From NCBI GenBank assembly GCA_037576195.1, contig CM075101.1, forward strand, positions 51,894,001 to 51,958,000: a stretch of DNA of 64,000 bases, given 5' to 3'. Every line of letters begins with the position of its first letter. Positions within the stretch are counted from its first letter, which is position 1. Shown piece by piece: positions 40,481 to 53,578 of this stretch. The position numbers were made by a program, and so were the translations under genes. The notes beneath the pieces are model-generated. The model made no database searches. It saw only the letters and a program-made list of their open reading frames with translations, and was not told where the DNA came from. The stretch is from Phytoseiulus persimilis. Taxonomy: Eukaryota; Arthropoda; Arachnida; Mesostigmata; Phytoseiidae.

Positions 40481-43400
40481 TGTTTCGTTCTTCACACGTC
40501 AGGGTTGTGCCGCGTCCTATCCTGCTCGACCCGGTGCGGGTGTTGCTTTGTTAACGTCGATCATATGAATCGCGTACTGTGTCGTTCCACTGTATTTCTC
40601 ATGGGTGTCGTGATCATATGCACCAGTCTCATTCTACGAAAAGTCGGCTGAAATTCCTAAATTGGGGATAAACGCGCAGCTAATGCTATTTTCATGACTC
40701 AGTGATCGTTCTCCTCCTCGTCAGCCACCTCCCCCTGCCCTGTCTCCTCGAGATTCTCAGATTTCGTGAAAATCCGGGGGTGTCGTAATCAGCTGCACCG
40801 CACTGTAGGAATCCCCAAACAGCGGAATCCCAATCGACCGAAACCCCATTCGCCAGACCACTCCTCCATGCGGAGCGGAATGCCAAGGAATCGAGACCAC
40901 TCACTGAAGAATGCTCTCGTCAACTGGATGTGATGTACCCTGAGAGGGAAAAGTAGGAGCTGTGGCTAATGTAGGGGCCTAGCTGTGTTTGTTCGAAAAC
41001 TTTCCCTGGAAGGTTCCATGGGTCTTGGTAAAGTCCACGCATACTCGGGCCACCAGTTTCTCTAGCTTCACAACTAACAGTCCCAACAATGATCAATGAG
41101 GAGTTTTCTGGACGAACAGCCAAATTCGGAATTGGCTACGTTCCTGCGGACTCCGGTACGGAACGAGTTGAGCCTGCATGGATGCCTCCTTCACTCACCG
41201 GGAAGAGAAGCTGAAGGGGAATAAATTCACGGAAGAGTAGTGCGCGTAGTCCTGGACTAGCCATGCAAATGCACGACCAACCACAACGACGAACGACAGC
41301 TGGCTCGAGCCAGCTTCACAGGTTGAGTGGGAATCTCGCGTCGGGTTGGAGATGATCCTCAGATGGAGAATTCATACCAAAGTCACCCAATGACGGGGCT
41401 AGCTGTCGGTTTTAGGATACGCCGAGAAACTGGAAAGGGACAGCTGAGCGAGGGACACGACGACTGAGCGACTTTGCAAGGAATCGTAAGCGAACACAGT
41501 CAAGAGCTGATAGAGTCCAAACGAAGCTGAATGCCTCACAGCGTTCTATGATAGACTCAGCTGCCAGAATCATTCAAACTCTGCTCCCTCAGCGCACGTT
41601 CGTCGCGGACCCCTTTCCGAACGTTGGTTCGCTGCAGCAACCGTGGATCGGCTTCCGAGTGCAAGTGGCCCAGATTAGAGCTGGACGCAAGAGATTAAGC
41701 CTCAAACTGTCGCGGTCAAATATTGACTCCAAGTTCTGTCCAGAGCTGGCGCCACCGTGAAATTTTCCATCCTCAATGTTTGTCGAGAATATAGCTTCAC
41801 ATTGGTGGGTTTCGGATCTCGACAAATGTCTGAGGAGCTGCTCACACGTGGGACCCACGATAGAGACGACTATAACACCACAAAAGTCTCTACTACAATA
41901 GTTAGCTACTCCTCAACCTCACGTTCGTAACGACCGAGTTCTACGGTAGTTCCTCAATCGGTCAATCAGCTGTAACGAAGCAGACCAAACATCCACGATC
42001 CGTCGGACAATTTGGCGTGGATAACTTGGCGCGGACAAGTTAGCCCAGGGAATTCCTCCAATAATTAGTGATCACCTGCCCGTGCCATTCTTTCGGCACA
42101 AGTTCCGGTGGAGATTGGAGAGTAAAACTTCTGAGCGCCGAACAGAACTTGCTGACTTCGCGGCTATTCCAATCGTCAGGTAAAACTCGTCCATTTCGTT
42201 CGAATTCAATATAGGAACATCGATTCCTATCCCGGACCGCGATTCATTAGTGACGGAGAAGGTCGAGAGTCGAGGGCTGTTAGCTCTTCCCGGAGGCCTG
42301 TGTCGTTGCTCCACATTCCGTAACAAACTCCGGAGGAGCAGGATTTCAAACTTCGGAATTTTCTCCGCTTTAGGCATGGAATCATCCCTTCCCCTTTCCA
42401 CCCAGAAAGCGGGCCCACTGACCCCTGCAGTTCAGCCCTGTACTCGGTGCCAACGTCGCCGGCACTGACCAATCTTTTTGATTATTCAAGTATGCACTGA
42501 TAACGTAGCCGTGGATGAACAAAATGTAATCATTCCAGCATGGCCGCCCAACTCACTCGGGGGAGACCACGAGAACGAATTCTTCATACCTCCGACCAGG
42601 GGCGACGCCAGCATGAGGCTATGACGGCTAAAGCTCCAAACTCAGTGTGTTCCGTGGGATGGCGCCGGAGACACCACTTCCAACGCAGCCGTGTTCACCA
42701 GATGGGGAACTTGGGTGAAAGCGGCCGTATACTACGCGAAAAATCCCAACATTTTCTCGTCGGTAGTTCAAGCTCTCGACTGCAGGGACGCTTTGAGCAT
42801 CCGAGTGACTCAACACTTAGTGGGGGATGAATCTCTCCAACGCGATTTGGCTTTTATGGATGTCAACTTCGCAAGTCTTCCCGATGGAACCCAGCGCCTG
42901 GAGGAGGGGAATGTGCTCCTGACCGATTCCACAGATGCTTCCGAAAGAATCCCACGAGATCTTAGTGAAGTCCCGGGTCCGCGTGGAGAAAGACAACGTC
43001 GCAAAAAGGAAGCGGTTCTCAATCGCAATCCTGACTGCGATCGTCTAAATGCTGTAGCGGACGCGGCACCCCTCCCATCCATGACCATGGCTGGCTGCTG
43101 ACTCCGCGAGACTGCATTTTTCCCTCGTTGTCAATGCATATTTGTATGCATGTTCTCCTTCTTTTAAGTGCTTGAACATTCGCACTCTGACGATCAGACC
43201 GGGGACAGATCATCTTCCAAGTACGATGAAATCGAGTGAAGGCGTCGTTTTGCCTCATTCGACACCTATTGGCACCTTTGCCAAACCATGGCCATCGAAG
43301 TCGGGTGCACCAAGACCTGGAGCCTGAGATCGTACTTGAGAACGAAACCACGACACCAAGATCGTTGCTTTCGGTTTGGGCAACTTCATGACAGACGGCA

Positions 43401-44600
43401 AAGTCCTGCAGACGAAGTCTGTGTATGGCTGCCGTATGTACTCGACGGGGACCACGGCAACGAAGCAGAATATGACAAATCGTGCACATTCCAGCTTGAG
43501 CTAGCTTCAGCGACATGCCGAGAAGCAAGATAAATCAGCGGCTGATGAAATTCGGCTGGGAAGATGTGCAACCGAAATGGGAGACTTCGAGGTTCCAAAC
43601 GATTGTCGAAGAAACTGTTCTTGTTGCCCGCCCTAATATCAGTCCCTTCTTCAGCAAAGATCATCACTATCATCAGCGCCGTCTTTTCGATGATCGGAAA
43701 CGTTCTGACCATCTCTTCGGGTGGATTCTTCCGGGAAGCAATTCCTCCTTCCTCGGCATTTCTACAAAAAGCTTCAATATAACGGCATACTCGGTGAACA
43801 TTCCTCAGTACCATCAGAGTGCCGTTCAATCGTTCCTAAATTCGAACGCCTTACCCGAATTCTGTGATCGTTGCGATCGCAGAGCCATCTACGGACGAAT
43901 GCATTTACCCGGCTAAAGGCAAATTGCTGTTCTAACCCGTTGTTGTCATCAAGTCTGAAATTTCCTCGAGAAACGCTCCTGCTGAAACAGCAGCAGCGTC
44001 TTGTGCCCAACACTGGACCGCTCCAAAGGTAGAGTGTACCCCGAAATTCAGAGTCGATTCGGGCTCACTGATGAGCCAGCGTTCGTGCGTGCTGCTAATT
44101 GTGTACGATTAGCGAAGAAAATGTCGAGACAACAACAGCTCCTGAAGAGAGTCGAGCAACACCATTGCCGTTGCCGCGTCTGACGGCAGCGACTCTATAT
44201 ACATGGCCTATTGCTGCTCAGTGGCCGGCCCAAGTTGAGGAAAATGCTCATCGATTTTCCTAGTGAGTCCTGCGGCCTGCGGCGCTGCAGTTTTGGAGAA
44301 GTTTGGAATCGAGCCGGAATCCATTTATCCTCCAGACAATCAAGCGAGTGATCAAAGCACTGCTATGATATCGTGATACGTTGGTTGGTCTGCTCAGCAT
44401 ATGTGATTCCTGAACCCATTGTAGCTCTGTTCAGTTCCATCGTTCGATAGTCCAAGTTGAGCAAGCGGTCAGCGATCTCTCGCTGGCGTTGTTGTCATTG
44501 TCGGTGAGGGTGTTCGCTTCGTCGCCGTTGTTGTTGGCGTTGTTGCCAGCGCCGTGTGTGTTGGAAGAAAGAGAAAGGAGGAGACAAATGTTGTCGCGTC
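40481..44600. other. 4.1 kb without a recognised gene
   Basis: Both strands carry medium frames (plus 42691-43101, 136 codons; minus 43528-43019, 169 codons; plus 43515-43916, 133 codons; minus 43829-43386, 147 codons). Their overlap in several phases argues against coding. No motif, transposon end or splice-supported frame was recognised. It is likely intergenic or intronic host DNA upstream of the p66 gene. Confidence 0.3.
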
Positions 44601-47600
44601 CCTCCCCGGATAATCGCATTGTTAATTAGCGGCAGAGCTCAGCGGCCGCTGCTGCAGCCAACGCCGCTGCTGCCGCCGCCGCGCTTGGTTGAAGAGAGTC
44701 AGCGAGCCAGGCCAGCCAGCCAGCTAGCCACCCATCCAGCCAGAGCAGCGAGTAAGCAAGCGAGCCAGCTCGCCGACGACGTCGACAACGACGACAACGA
44801 AGAGCACCGCCGCCGTTGCCTACATTCAACCGACTAAGCACCAGCCGCAGCAGCCGCCGCTGCCGCCGCCGCTGCAGCTTGCTGGCTATACCACTGATTG
44901 TCTATCCGTTCGACGAGTTCGCTGCTTGCTAGTCGGTTTGCTGTTTGTTATACCGAGCTTGAAGGCAAGTTGGACGAGCTTACAGCAACCGTCCTCGGCA
45001 AGCCTTCGGAGCTGAGGCAGCTCGCGAGTGATCGGACTGAGCAAAGCTAGCAAGCGAGCCATTGACTTCAGAGTGAGTGAGCCAGTCATTCAGCCAACAA
45101 ACAATCAGGCAAGTGAGTAGCGCTTAAGCAAGGAGAACCGGCGACATTTTCGCGTGGTTCTCAGTGGAAGCGGACGGAGACCAATGGAGGCATTCGATGC
45201 GGTGTAACTTGGAGAGGCGGCAGCGAAACCGTCCGCAACAACAGTGACAACAACGACAGCAACAATATCAACAAGCGAAGTGCAGAGCGTGTGTGCTGTC
45301 GTTCGTTCGTGCGGCAATGGATGTGCTTTCCTCAATGTTTGTGTAATAGAATCCAACGGTCGCTGGTGTCGTCGATAGTAATCCTACTGTCGGTGGTCTC
45401 GTTTTTGATCGACGATTGGTTTGTTGCTCCCCGTTACTACGCTCCAAAACTCTCGGGGAGTCGGTTCCCTGCAGAGCGGCTCTGCATGTTCCTCGACATC
45501 GATTCGATGTCTTACGGTAGAGTCCATCTTGTTGGCTAACTCTTTCCGTGCCTGTGTGCCCCTCAATGGACGCCAAAGAAGCGCATGTGAGCCTTATTTC
45601 CTCGGGAGTGGTGTGTCTAGTGTGTGTGCGCGTAGGTTAGTGTGTGAAGGACCGTGCGTGAATGTTGCGAGTGAACATTCGGATTCGATCAGGGAATTCC
45701 CGCACGAATCGGGATACTTCTGGTCGATAGCTGCAACAGCGTCAGTCTTGACCGAAGCCTAGAAAAGTGGGTAATGTCAATTACGTACATCAGTGTCGTG
45801 CACTGTAGTACATTTCTCTCTCAGTCTCTCTTTGCTATCTCGAATCGCGAGCAGCGATTTTCCCATGTTTGTGGGTGACACGCGGTGGAGTTGGGGTGTC
45901 TGCATGACGAGCTTCACCAATGGCATTCGGTGTTGGTAAGAGTTGGTTTCACTGGCGGTGGTGGTCTTTGTGGCCGCCTTCGTCGTCAACTGTGAGTGTG
46001 TGTGCATGCGTGTGGTGTCGGTGGTAAGGACCAGCAGCAGCAGCAGCAGCAGCGGCGGCGGCGGCGGCCGAGCAGACAGACCCCGATAGCGAGACAGACG
46101 GGTCCACAGACCGACGTTTACACACATCCCGACACACTCACAGACACCAACCAACTAGCCAAAGCGGACAGACTAACAGACGGACTTGAGGACAAACAGA
46201 CGGACAGATGAACGTACAGAGGGACGCACCGACCGACACCGGCAGTAGCAATGGCGGCGATAGTAGCAGCGGCGGCGGCGGCGGCAGCGACGGCGGCAGT
46301 GGCGGACTCCGGAGTATTTGCTTGCAATTACCGGGCTCGGATCCGCCGTGAGGCAGTCGCGGCGGCCATCTTGTCTTCTGGTATCCTCTCAACACCAACA
46401 ACAGTAGTAGCAGCCGCAGCTGCAGCGGGAAGCCACCTAGACAGCCAGCCACTCAGCCATCCGGCCAGCCAGCTTGCCTGCTTGCTTGCTCGCCAGCCAG
46501 CCGATGAGCCATCCGGTAAACGAACGAGCGACATCGTCATCATCAGCAGCAGCAGCACCATCATCATCGTCGTTAGGTATCACAATAACGAGGGACGAGT
46601 TTTGGTGTTCAAATTGAAAACGTCGCTCGGCGACAACGAACGGTTTCCCCCTGCTGATGATGGCGATGTCGCTGCTTACCTGGATGACGGGCTGAGTGCC
46701 GGCAACTTGCGCGGCCGGTTAGTTAGCCGGCCGGCAGGCAGGTCGGTCTGACTACCAGTTGACTCCCGCTCCGGGTGCTGTTGTCGTGAGACTCCGTTGA
46801 GACCTTCTCGCTTGTGGCGTCGAAGTCCTCCTGCTCTGTGAGCTATGCTCGGTTCCGTATACGTCGGAATACCGTGTTTTCATTCCACGGCAGTTCGATT
46901 CGACCCCGCTCTGATAGGAACAGCGCAACCAGCTCACCAGCTCGTCACTTGGGCAAGCTCGTAGGGTCGGATCCGGTGTCAAACGAGCAGCGGCGAGGGA
47001 CAGAACACCGACAATCATGTTCCTGCTCGCTGGGTTTCTCGATTTCCTCGACGCTTCACTCACTTGAGAGGAAATCGTGTTTTCGTCTGGTCTACGCGAG
47101 GTGCTTTAGGTGCGTTTCGGAGCCGTTCTATGGATCACTCGAACAGTGTATCAAATGGGAACTGTTCTCACGGGATTATCGTGTGGTGTTGATGACGATC
47201 GCCCTCTCAAAGTTGTCTCCGACCAGGAGACTCTTAGCCCTCTGAGGCGTGCCTTGTTCCGGATTCTTCGTGATGGAGTGAAAGTGTATCGTGCTTTGAA
47301 ACCGTGTCGATCGAATATTGGACGTCTGTGTTTGGACACAGAATCCCTGTTCTTTCCTCGATTCGTTCTCCCACGAGTCCTCGCGATCTGAGATGGTACT
47401 ATTCAGGAGACGGTCTGGTAGCATGGCTGAAAGGCTTTAAGTCATGAGAAACGTCACAATCCGATGAATGGAGGCGAGAAAGGGAGACCTAGTTAAGAGG
47501 TGACAGCAGCACTGTGTGCGTGTGTGTGGCAGTTCAGAGCAGGCGTCGCGTTGTTTCCTTGCATATCCGAAGCGCAGCAGCGGCTGTGCCAACGGTGACG

Positions 47601-48393
47601 CTGTCTTACAGAATGACATTTGAGTTGACCTAAGCCACTGTCGTCGCCTGAGTTCGGTGTCGTTTTCTCAAATCCGCTTCTCTCTCAGCCGTTCATGTGT
47701 GTCTGATGAGACGGGAGATCGCTGCTTTCGCGGTCGTCGCGAGTGCTGCCGCATTGTTCTGATGGCGACAGTCAAACTATTTCGAATTATTTAGAAGCGG
47801 TGTTGGCGGCTGCTCTTGCGGCAACGTCGGTGACCACACGACGTTGCGAACGTCGGTTGAGGTAACTGACCTCTTTGCCTCCGATTTATGTAAGTGTTTG
47901 GTGCGTATGTGTGAATGTTTGGCGCTCATTGTCCGGCGTGAGTGTGAGGTCGAGGCACCAAGGCTTCGAATGCACGCGAATTCCTGTGATCTACGCGAGT
48001 CTCCGATCGTTGGTGACCGTCTCCGCTGTCTCCGATTTGATGATGATGCCAATTGTTATTTACCATCCGCTCATGTGCTTCATCTACGCGCTGCGTTGTG
48101 AATCACGAACTTTCAGACAGCAGGGTCTGTCCGCGACTCTTAGTTGTTCCCCGGAGGCAGTCATTGAGATGGATATCATCACATGCTCATTGGTAGATTT
48201 TCTCATTTCGGCCAGAACAGAACTTCTCCCACATGAGGAAAAAATTCTCTCAGTTCTGCTGCGCACAGCTGTATCGGATCATCAGCTCAGAATGAGGAAC
48301 AATGCCCATGACTCCGGAAATATAGCAGTTGAATACACCCATGTTTGAGTCAAGAATGCCTCTATCGCTTCTAATCCGAATCTTCTCTCTGCA
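44601..48393 (+). promoter_or_regulatory. CpG- and trinucleotide-rich upstream region of the p66 gene
   Basis: Rich in CAG/CGG/GCN runs, for example (cag)n(cgg)n at 46030-46068, ggcggcggc/gcagcggcggcg at 46265-46300, and gccagccag tandems at 44710-44760 and 46440-46505. There is no long supported ORF. Position and composition fit a promoter with untranslated first exon(s) of the p66 gene downstream on the plus strand; this is inference from location. No TATA or initiator was pinned down. Confidence 0.4.
46030..46068. repeat. CAG/CGG trinucleotide tract
   Basis: About eight cag units pass directly into six cgg units. Confidence 0.9.
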
Positions 48394-48396
48394 GAC

Positions 48397-48468
48397 ATGC
48401 TCAGTGAACCGTCGTTCGTGAACTCACGAAATCCGGATGAGACAAGAGGATTCACATCCGTGGAGTGA
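48397..48468 (+). other. Possible upstream ORF in the p66 5' leader
   Basis: A 23-codon ATG frame (MLSEPSFVNSRNPDETRGF...) begins three bases after a good splice acceptor (tctctctgcag, ending 48394) and ends 88 bp before the p66 start codon. If this exon is in the mRNA, it would be an upstream ORF that could dampen translation. It might instead be a misread coding exon, but its frame stops without a donor. Confidence 0.4.
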
Positions 48469-48556
48469 CCGTCCTTTGGCAGGAGTCAGGAAGGAAGTGG
48501 GCAGAACCTACTTGACTGTATTCTACTCCGCCTGAATCCTCTCCTGGCGCCGAAGA

Positions 48557-51536
48557 ATGGAGGTTCAGAAGGTCAATGGTACCTCCGCGCACAAGCGCAA
48601 ATCACAAACCAAAGACGACGTGAGTTGTCCTCCACCATATTCTGCGAATCAATTTATTGAGATTGTTATTCTCCCGTTAGTTATTAAAAATATTATGCCT
48701 TTCCAGGTGCTATCGACGTCACCCGTGACCGGTGAGCTGAAGAATTCACGGAAAAGCTCTTCCCCGTTGAGACTGCAAAACGGTTACAAGGAGAGCAACG
48801 GATCTGCACATTCCGGTGACACCACAGAGGAAGAAGACAACGCTGATGTGAGGATGGAAGTGAGTGACTGTCGGGTCCTAAACTTGTGAATTTCAGTCCG
48901 ATCGGTTCCTGTCCAATGAGTCCCCAATGACTGACGGATTTCCTGAGAAAACCCTGTGTCCTTTCAGTGCGATTCACCCCTGCGGTCAACCTCCACAACG
49001 CCAGCACTCGACAACGGGAAACACGACATGGAACAACTCGTGGATTCCCAGCCCGACCTGAAGAAATGTCGAACGAATGGCGGAAACCTTTTGAAAGAAG
49101 AGGGATTTCTAGCTAACAGCCGCGTCAAGCTCGAAGAAGATTTCCTATCGGTTCGTCTCCTTTAAATTCGGAGAGAGAGTTGCGGCAAGATCGTGAGAAT
49201 TGTGTTTCGAAACCGATTGACTCTTCTCCACTCCGCAGGAGGACCTCAAGCTATTCGAAGAGAAGATGCGACGAATCACAGAACTCAAGATGCGTTTACG
49301 AAACGAAGAGATGAAGCTGGTCTTACTCCGAAGAATTCAGCAAAGTCAGCTGTTGCCGCCACCGGTCGTAACAAGTCCATTAATCTCGAATAACAAGGAG
49401 AATAAGGTGAATATGGGGAAAGGCACCGTTTCCCGAATCATCGAGCGTGGAGATTCGCTGCCTGTGAGAGCGCGGTGTCCATCGAGAGTCCATGAACTCA
49501 GCCGATCTGAGAGTTTAATTCTGCCTCCACAGGAAAGATCGCGTCCGACATCACCAGCCACATCGGAAGTTCTACAGCTGACGAACAAGAGTTCGAGTGC
49601 ACCCATCGATAAGAAGCGCTGCGTGACACCTAGTCAAACGCATGAGCGCAGGCATAGCGCGGCGAACACGGCTAATACAGCGATGTCGGCAACGACTGGC
49701 AGCACCAACGGTTCAGTGAAACAACATGCTCATCAAATATCACTCCAGCAGCGGCAGGCAGCAGCCAAGCTCGCATTGCAGAAGCAACTAGAAAAATCTC
49801 TATTATCGATACCTCCACCGAAAGCGCCTCCTCCAGAGATGCACTTTGTGCCAAACGGGAACAGCGCCGAGTTTATTTGTTTGCTGGGTCTGGAGACCGT
49901 AGTGACATTTCTCAAAGAAGGTTACGAAACCAATAAGGGGCCTCCGCCTGCACCATTCGTTTGTGTTCAGTGTAAATGCGACTTCACACCAGTCTGGAAA
50001 TGGCAACAGCCAGACGCCTCGACGAGCAAAAGCAAACCCAAAATGAGCGGTCCGTCGGTGATTTGCGAAAGCTGCGTGTCTCACAACATGAAGAAGGCGC
50101 TCAAGGCAGAGTATACGAACCGGTTGAAAGCCGCTTTCGTGAAAGCTCTACAGCAGGAACAAGAATTGGAAGCTCAAATAGCGATGGGCGTCTCTCCGCC
50201 ACCGAGTTTGTCCTCGCCGTCGCCTTCACCGAAACCCCTGATTCAACCCAGCCTATCGTTACAACAACAACAACAACAACAGCAGCAGCAGCAGCAACAA
50301 CAGCAACATCAGCAGCAACAGCAGCAGATTCCACTGCAGAATACGTCGGTGAGTCACCGGACGTCATCACCCTCCGCGTCTGCAGCTTCATTGCACGCAG
50401 CCGCGAATGCCGCTGCCGCGGCGCACTCAAACAGTTCCTCTTCATCGAGGCATCATTCAGCTTCACCGCATCATTCACGTTCCAATACTTCGAACTCGAC
50501 GATAGACCAACAGAATGCCCAAGCCGTTATGGCGGCAATGCAAAGCACGTTCCTAGCCGGTGGTTTGGGTGGATTGATGGGTTTGGGCGTGGGCGCGGGC
50601 GCTCAGCAACCAGGCACGAGTCGTGGAAAAGGGAAGTCCAAAGGTAGGACATATCATCTTTGGGTTATTCCATTATTGTGATCTCTGATCCATATTCCAT
50701 TCCATTAGTTCGCTCCCGGATCCCCACGGATCATTATAGATCATCGTTTTAGTCACGAAGTCATTTCGCTCAGGGTCAGTGTTCCTATCGAATCATCATC
50801 GGAATAAAATGCGTCTTCTACACAGGGTCTTCGAGTGCATCGTCTGCGAGCGCTGCTGCACAAAACTCATTTGCGTCTCAACTGTCAAAACTCTCTGTGG
50901 GCCAGCATACGGCCTTCCTGCAGGCCCAGATCCTTCAGCAGGTCATGGCGGCGGCCGCGGCATCAAATCAGAGTTCACGAGGTAAGTTTCTCCTGCTGAA
51001 CAAAATTCGTCCATTAATTTCGGGTTCGGGTATTGGTCCTCCGTTTCGTCCAATTTTTATCCATCTCGCCTCCGGACGCGTGAGAGACAAAATCCTTTTC
51101 GAGCTTTCCTGCGACTCCGAGTTAAGCTTCAAAACTATTTTCAGGATCGAGCAGTAGTCAACACCACCAGCAGCAACAGCAGCAACAACAACAGCAACAG
51201 CAACAATTGCAACAACTGCAACAGCAGCAGCAACAACAACAACAGCAGCAGCAGCAACAACAACAACAGCAAGCTGCTGCTGCAGCAGCTCTGATGAATC
51301 CGCTGCAGAACCAACTGTTGCAAGCGTATGCGATACAGTTTTTACTAGGAGCCAATTCCCCGATGATGGGAGCTGCCAACCCGGGAGCATCCACGTCCGG
51401 TGCATCTGGGTCCTCTGGTGGCAACTCGACATCGGGCAACAGCGGCGCATCTTCGAAGAGCACGAATGCAGCTGACCTCCAGAGACAGTATCTTCTCGAC
51501 ATGATTCCCCCGTCGACTAGAAGCTCTTGGAAGTGA
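48557..51536 (+). CDS. simj: p66 / GATAD2-type NuRD subunit (simjang-like), six coding exons
   Basis: Transcriptional co-repressor subunit of the nuclear NuRD (Mi-2/HDAC) complex. I assembled exons 48557-48619, 48707-48859, 48968-49150, 49239-50643, 50826-50981 and 51145-51536 from GT-AG sites. All phases agree and give 783 residues. Exon 4 opens with the conserved CR1 helix ([20 protein letters not shown], ~134-170), which in p66 proteins binds MBD2/3. The GATA-type zinc finger CR2 uses C375/C378 and C409/C412 and is followed by [20 protein letters not shown]. The inter-pair loop (30 residues) is longer than in vertebrates as I remember them. Gln-rich tracts lie in exons 4 and 6. The C-terminus [11 protein letters not shown]...W is the p66 signature. 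Intron 1 is 87 nt with no stop, so retention would keep frame. The donor of intron 3 (gttcgt) is weak. The symbol is by homology to Drosophila simjang. Confidence 0.93.
50264..50330 (+). repeat. CAA/CAG tract encoding polyglutamine (p66 exon 4)
   Basis: A Gln run broken by a single His, then a second Gln run; mixed caa/cag codons. Confidence 0.9.
51162..51270 (+). repeat. CAA/CAG tract encoding polyglutamine (p66 exon 6)
   Basis: The longer Gln-rich run, beginning CACCACCAG and containing a few Leu codons, followed by a poly-Ala stretch. Confidence 0.9.
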
Positions 51537-52521
51537 TGACTTCCGCTCTCGGAGATTCCCAAATACCTTGGAAACAGCCAGTTCCATAACCGCGATTGCG
51601 TCCGGAGAGTTTTTATCCAGCGTTCCGGCGAAAACTCATTCTGTTTGTTGAGCAGCCATTCCCACGAGCATCTTGAATCGGCAGCAAGCTACGCTTCCGA
51701 TAAACGAATCTCTTCTCACGGCCGAACTGAAAACAAACCGGGCCTCTCGACGTGAATTCTCACTGCTTGAATTTTGAGAGTTGTATTACAACCTTCCTCA
51801 ATCGCTCGATGGGCACTTCTCTCCTATTCACAAACTCGGAGACCCACACAAACATCCACGGACGTCACTGACCTGCCGGTCGCGCAAACAAAAATCTCGA
51901 ACACATCATCATCATCATCATCTAAGTGGCGTAAATCGATTCCACGATGGGAAATTTTTGTGAAACTTTCATTGTCCACGGACACGGAAAACTGAACTGT
52001 AATTTTTGTATACTTGTGTAAATACGATTAGCTCCTAATATACATATAGTGCACAACACGATATATCAACAGTCGAATTTTCGTCTCATTTACTTCGATC
52101 GATATTCGTGCAGTTTCTGTGTTCGTCTGTCAAATTTCCAGGAAACCTGAGACTTGAGAACAGTATTCGAGCAGGACTAGAGCTCTTTTAGGATATCGGA
52201 GAAACGTAGTTCAACGAGATCGTCAAGCCGGCGAGCACATTCGGTTCCAGCGAACGAGCGACTCTCAGAGTTTGGTCTGAGTCTTCATCGAAACGAATTA
52301 TTGAAGCAGAGCGGTGTACACACCATGTCGTTTCGGGCTTACAATCTGTGAAAAACTTGTGACGGGGGAGCACGGTTCGAGTCCCATTCTGCCACTACAT
52401 TAGTGGACTGTCGTAGTCGGAAGATTTCAAGAGAAATTCAACGATCGGTTGTTGATCCATATGTGTTATGCACGTAAATACCTACTGCTGTCGGCGCGAA
52501 TATAAATAAGTTCTGAATAAA
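51537..52521 (+). other. Probable 3' UTR of the p66 gene
   Basis: AT-richer sequence without ORFs follows the stop. The first clear AATAAA on the plus strand is at 52516-52521; another is at ~52789. Which is used is not known. Confidence 0.45.
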
Positions 52522-52526
52522 AATGA

Positions 52527-52562
52527 CTAAATATATATATAAATATATATATATATATATGA
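52527..52562. repeat. AT dinucleotide-rich microsatellite
   Basis: ctaaatatatatataaat followed by nine or more AT units. Confidence 0.9.
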
Positions 52563-53578
52563 TGAGGAAAAATACGTGGAAAGAACTGAATCGACCGGCG
52601 GAGGTAACTCTGATGGCTAACAATTTCATCTGGCGACAAAAACCACGACCTCCCTCCGTGAAGAGGAAGTGGAGAACGAATGAAAAGCCCAAATCGAGGG
52701 ATTGCAAACTCTACCCTCAGCGCAACAGGATCTGAATGGGTGAAAACCGACAGAACATTAGTACTTTGTATTATTGTCAATTGAACGAGAATAAATATCA
52801 AGGTTCCAGCAAAACAGTAATGACACCTCGGCTTCGTGTAATCCAGCATGTCTGAGGTGGGAGAAATCGTGAACAAATGCACAGTCTGTCTTTCATACGA
52901 AGGATTCCAAATCCAGCTCAGATGCTCTGGAACGCTCGCCGACATCAAATCGGATTGTTGTTAGAAACAATATCGAAACGATGCAGTCGATAGCCATCGC
53001 GAGGGCCCAGCGTGCTTCGGTCCTGGTGACCATCGCTGCGTGAGCCCTTTCGACTAATTCTTCGCATCGAAATCTATACCGCGCTTAGGATTCCGGCGTC
53101 GTGCCAACCGTCCGGTCAGAAGCAGAACAAGATAGAGACGAGCGGGGAAAGAAAAATACCGTCACAGTGAGCTGACGCCAATGCGCCCATCCGCGACGCT
53201 TGCGTACGAACTAATCCTAACAAATGTCCCCAGTCCGGAGAAAGCAGTAAATGATTGCATTAGCGCAGCTCACGTACATCCATGGAAAGATTCGAGCAAG
53301 CCTTGACCTGGCTCTTCTCAGAGGGCAAACACTTGACAACGATGTCCCATACGTTCATCGCCAGTGACCATCGGGCCCCAAAACTCCTGATTCCCGTTGG
53401 TTCTCATCCCATAATGCGAAGGAGGAAAAGGAAAGTGGACAATTTTGCCCGCCATTCGAAAGTCTGAATCGAATTCCTTTTTTTCGTTTAAGTGCCCTCG
53501 CCAACTTCACCAACGTGATGATGGCGAGATGTACTTAAAAGCATCCCGGCATCCGCAATCCTTATCAAGCAACCGAAA
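52563..53578. other. Intergenic; no gene recognised
   Basis: No supported ORF. The last 50 bp before the secreted-protein ATG contain acttaaaagc (~53533-53542), a weak TATA-like element about 40 bp upstream of the start codon. Confidence 0.35.

Noticed and set aside
43019..43916. Overlapping frames at 43.0-43.9 kb as a host gene; one frame has a GLGNFMTDGK-like stretch
   Set aside because: The frames on both strands overlap, have stops between the suggestive pieces, and lack splice support or a consistent domain.
44601..46751. Ala/Gln/Ser-rich ORFs in the trinucleotide region
   Set aside because: Open in several frames because of CAG/CGG repeats; no conserved sequence.
52300..52400. tRNA gene suggested by ggttcgagtcc (B-box-like)
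   Set aside because: No matching acceptor stem or D-arm upstream at tRNA distance.
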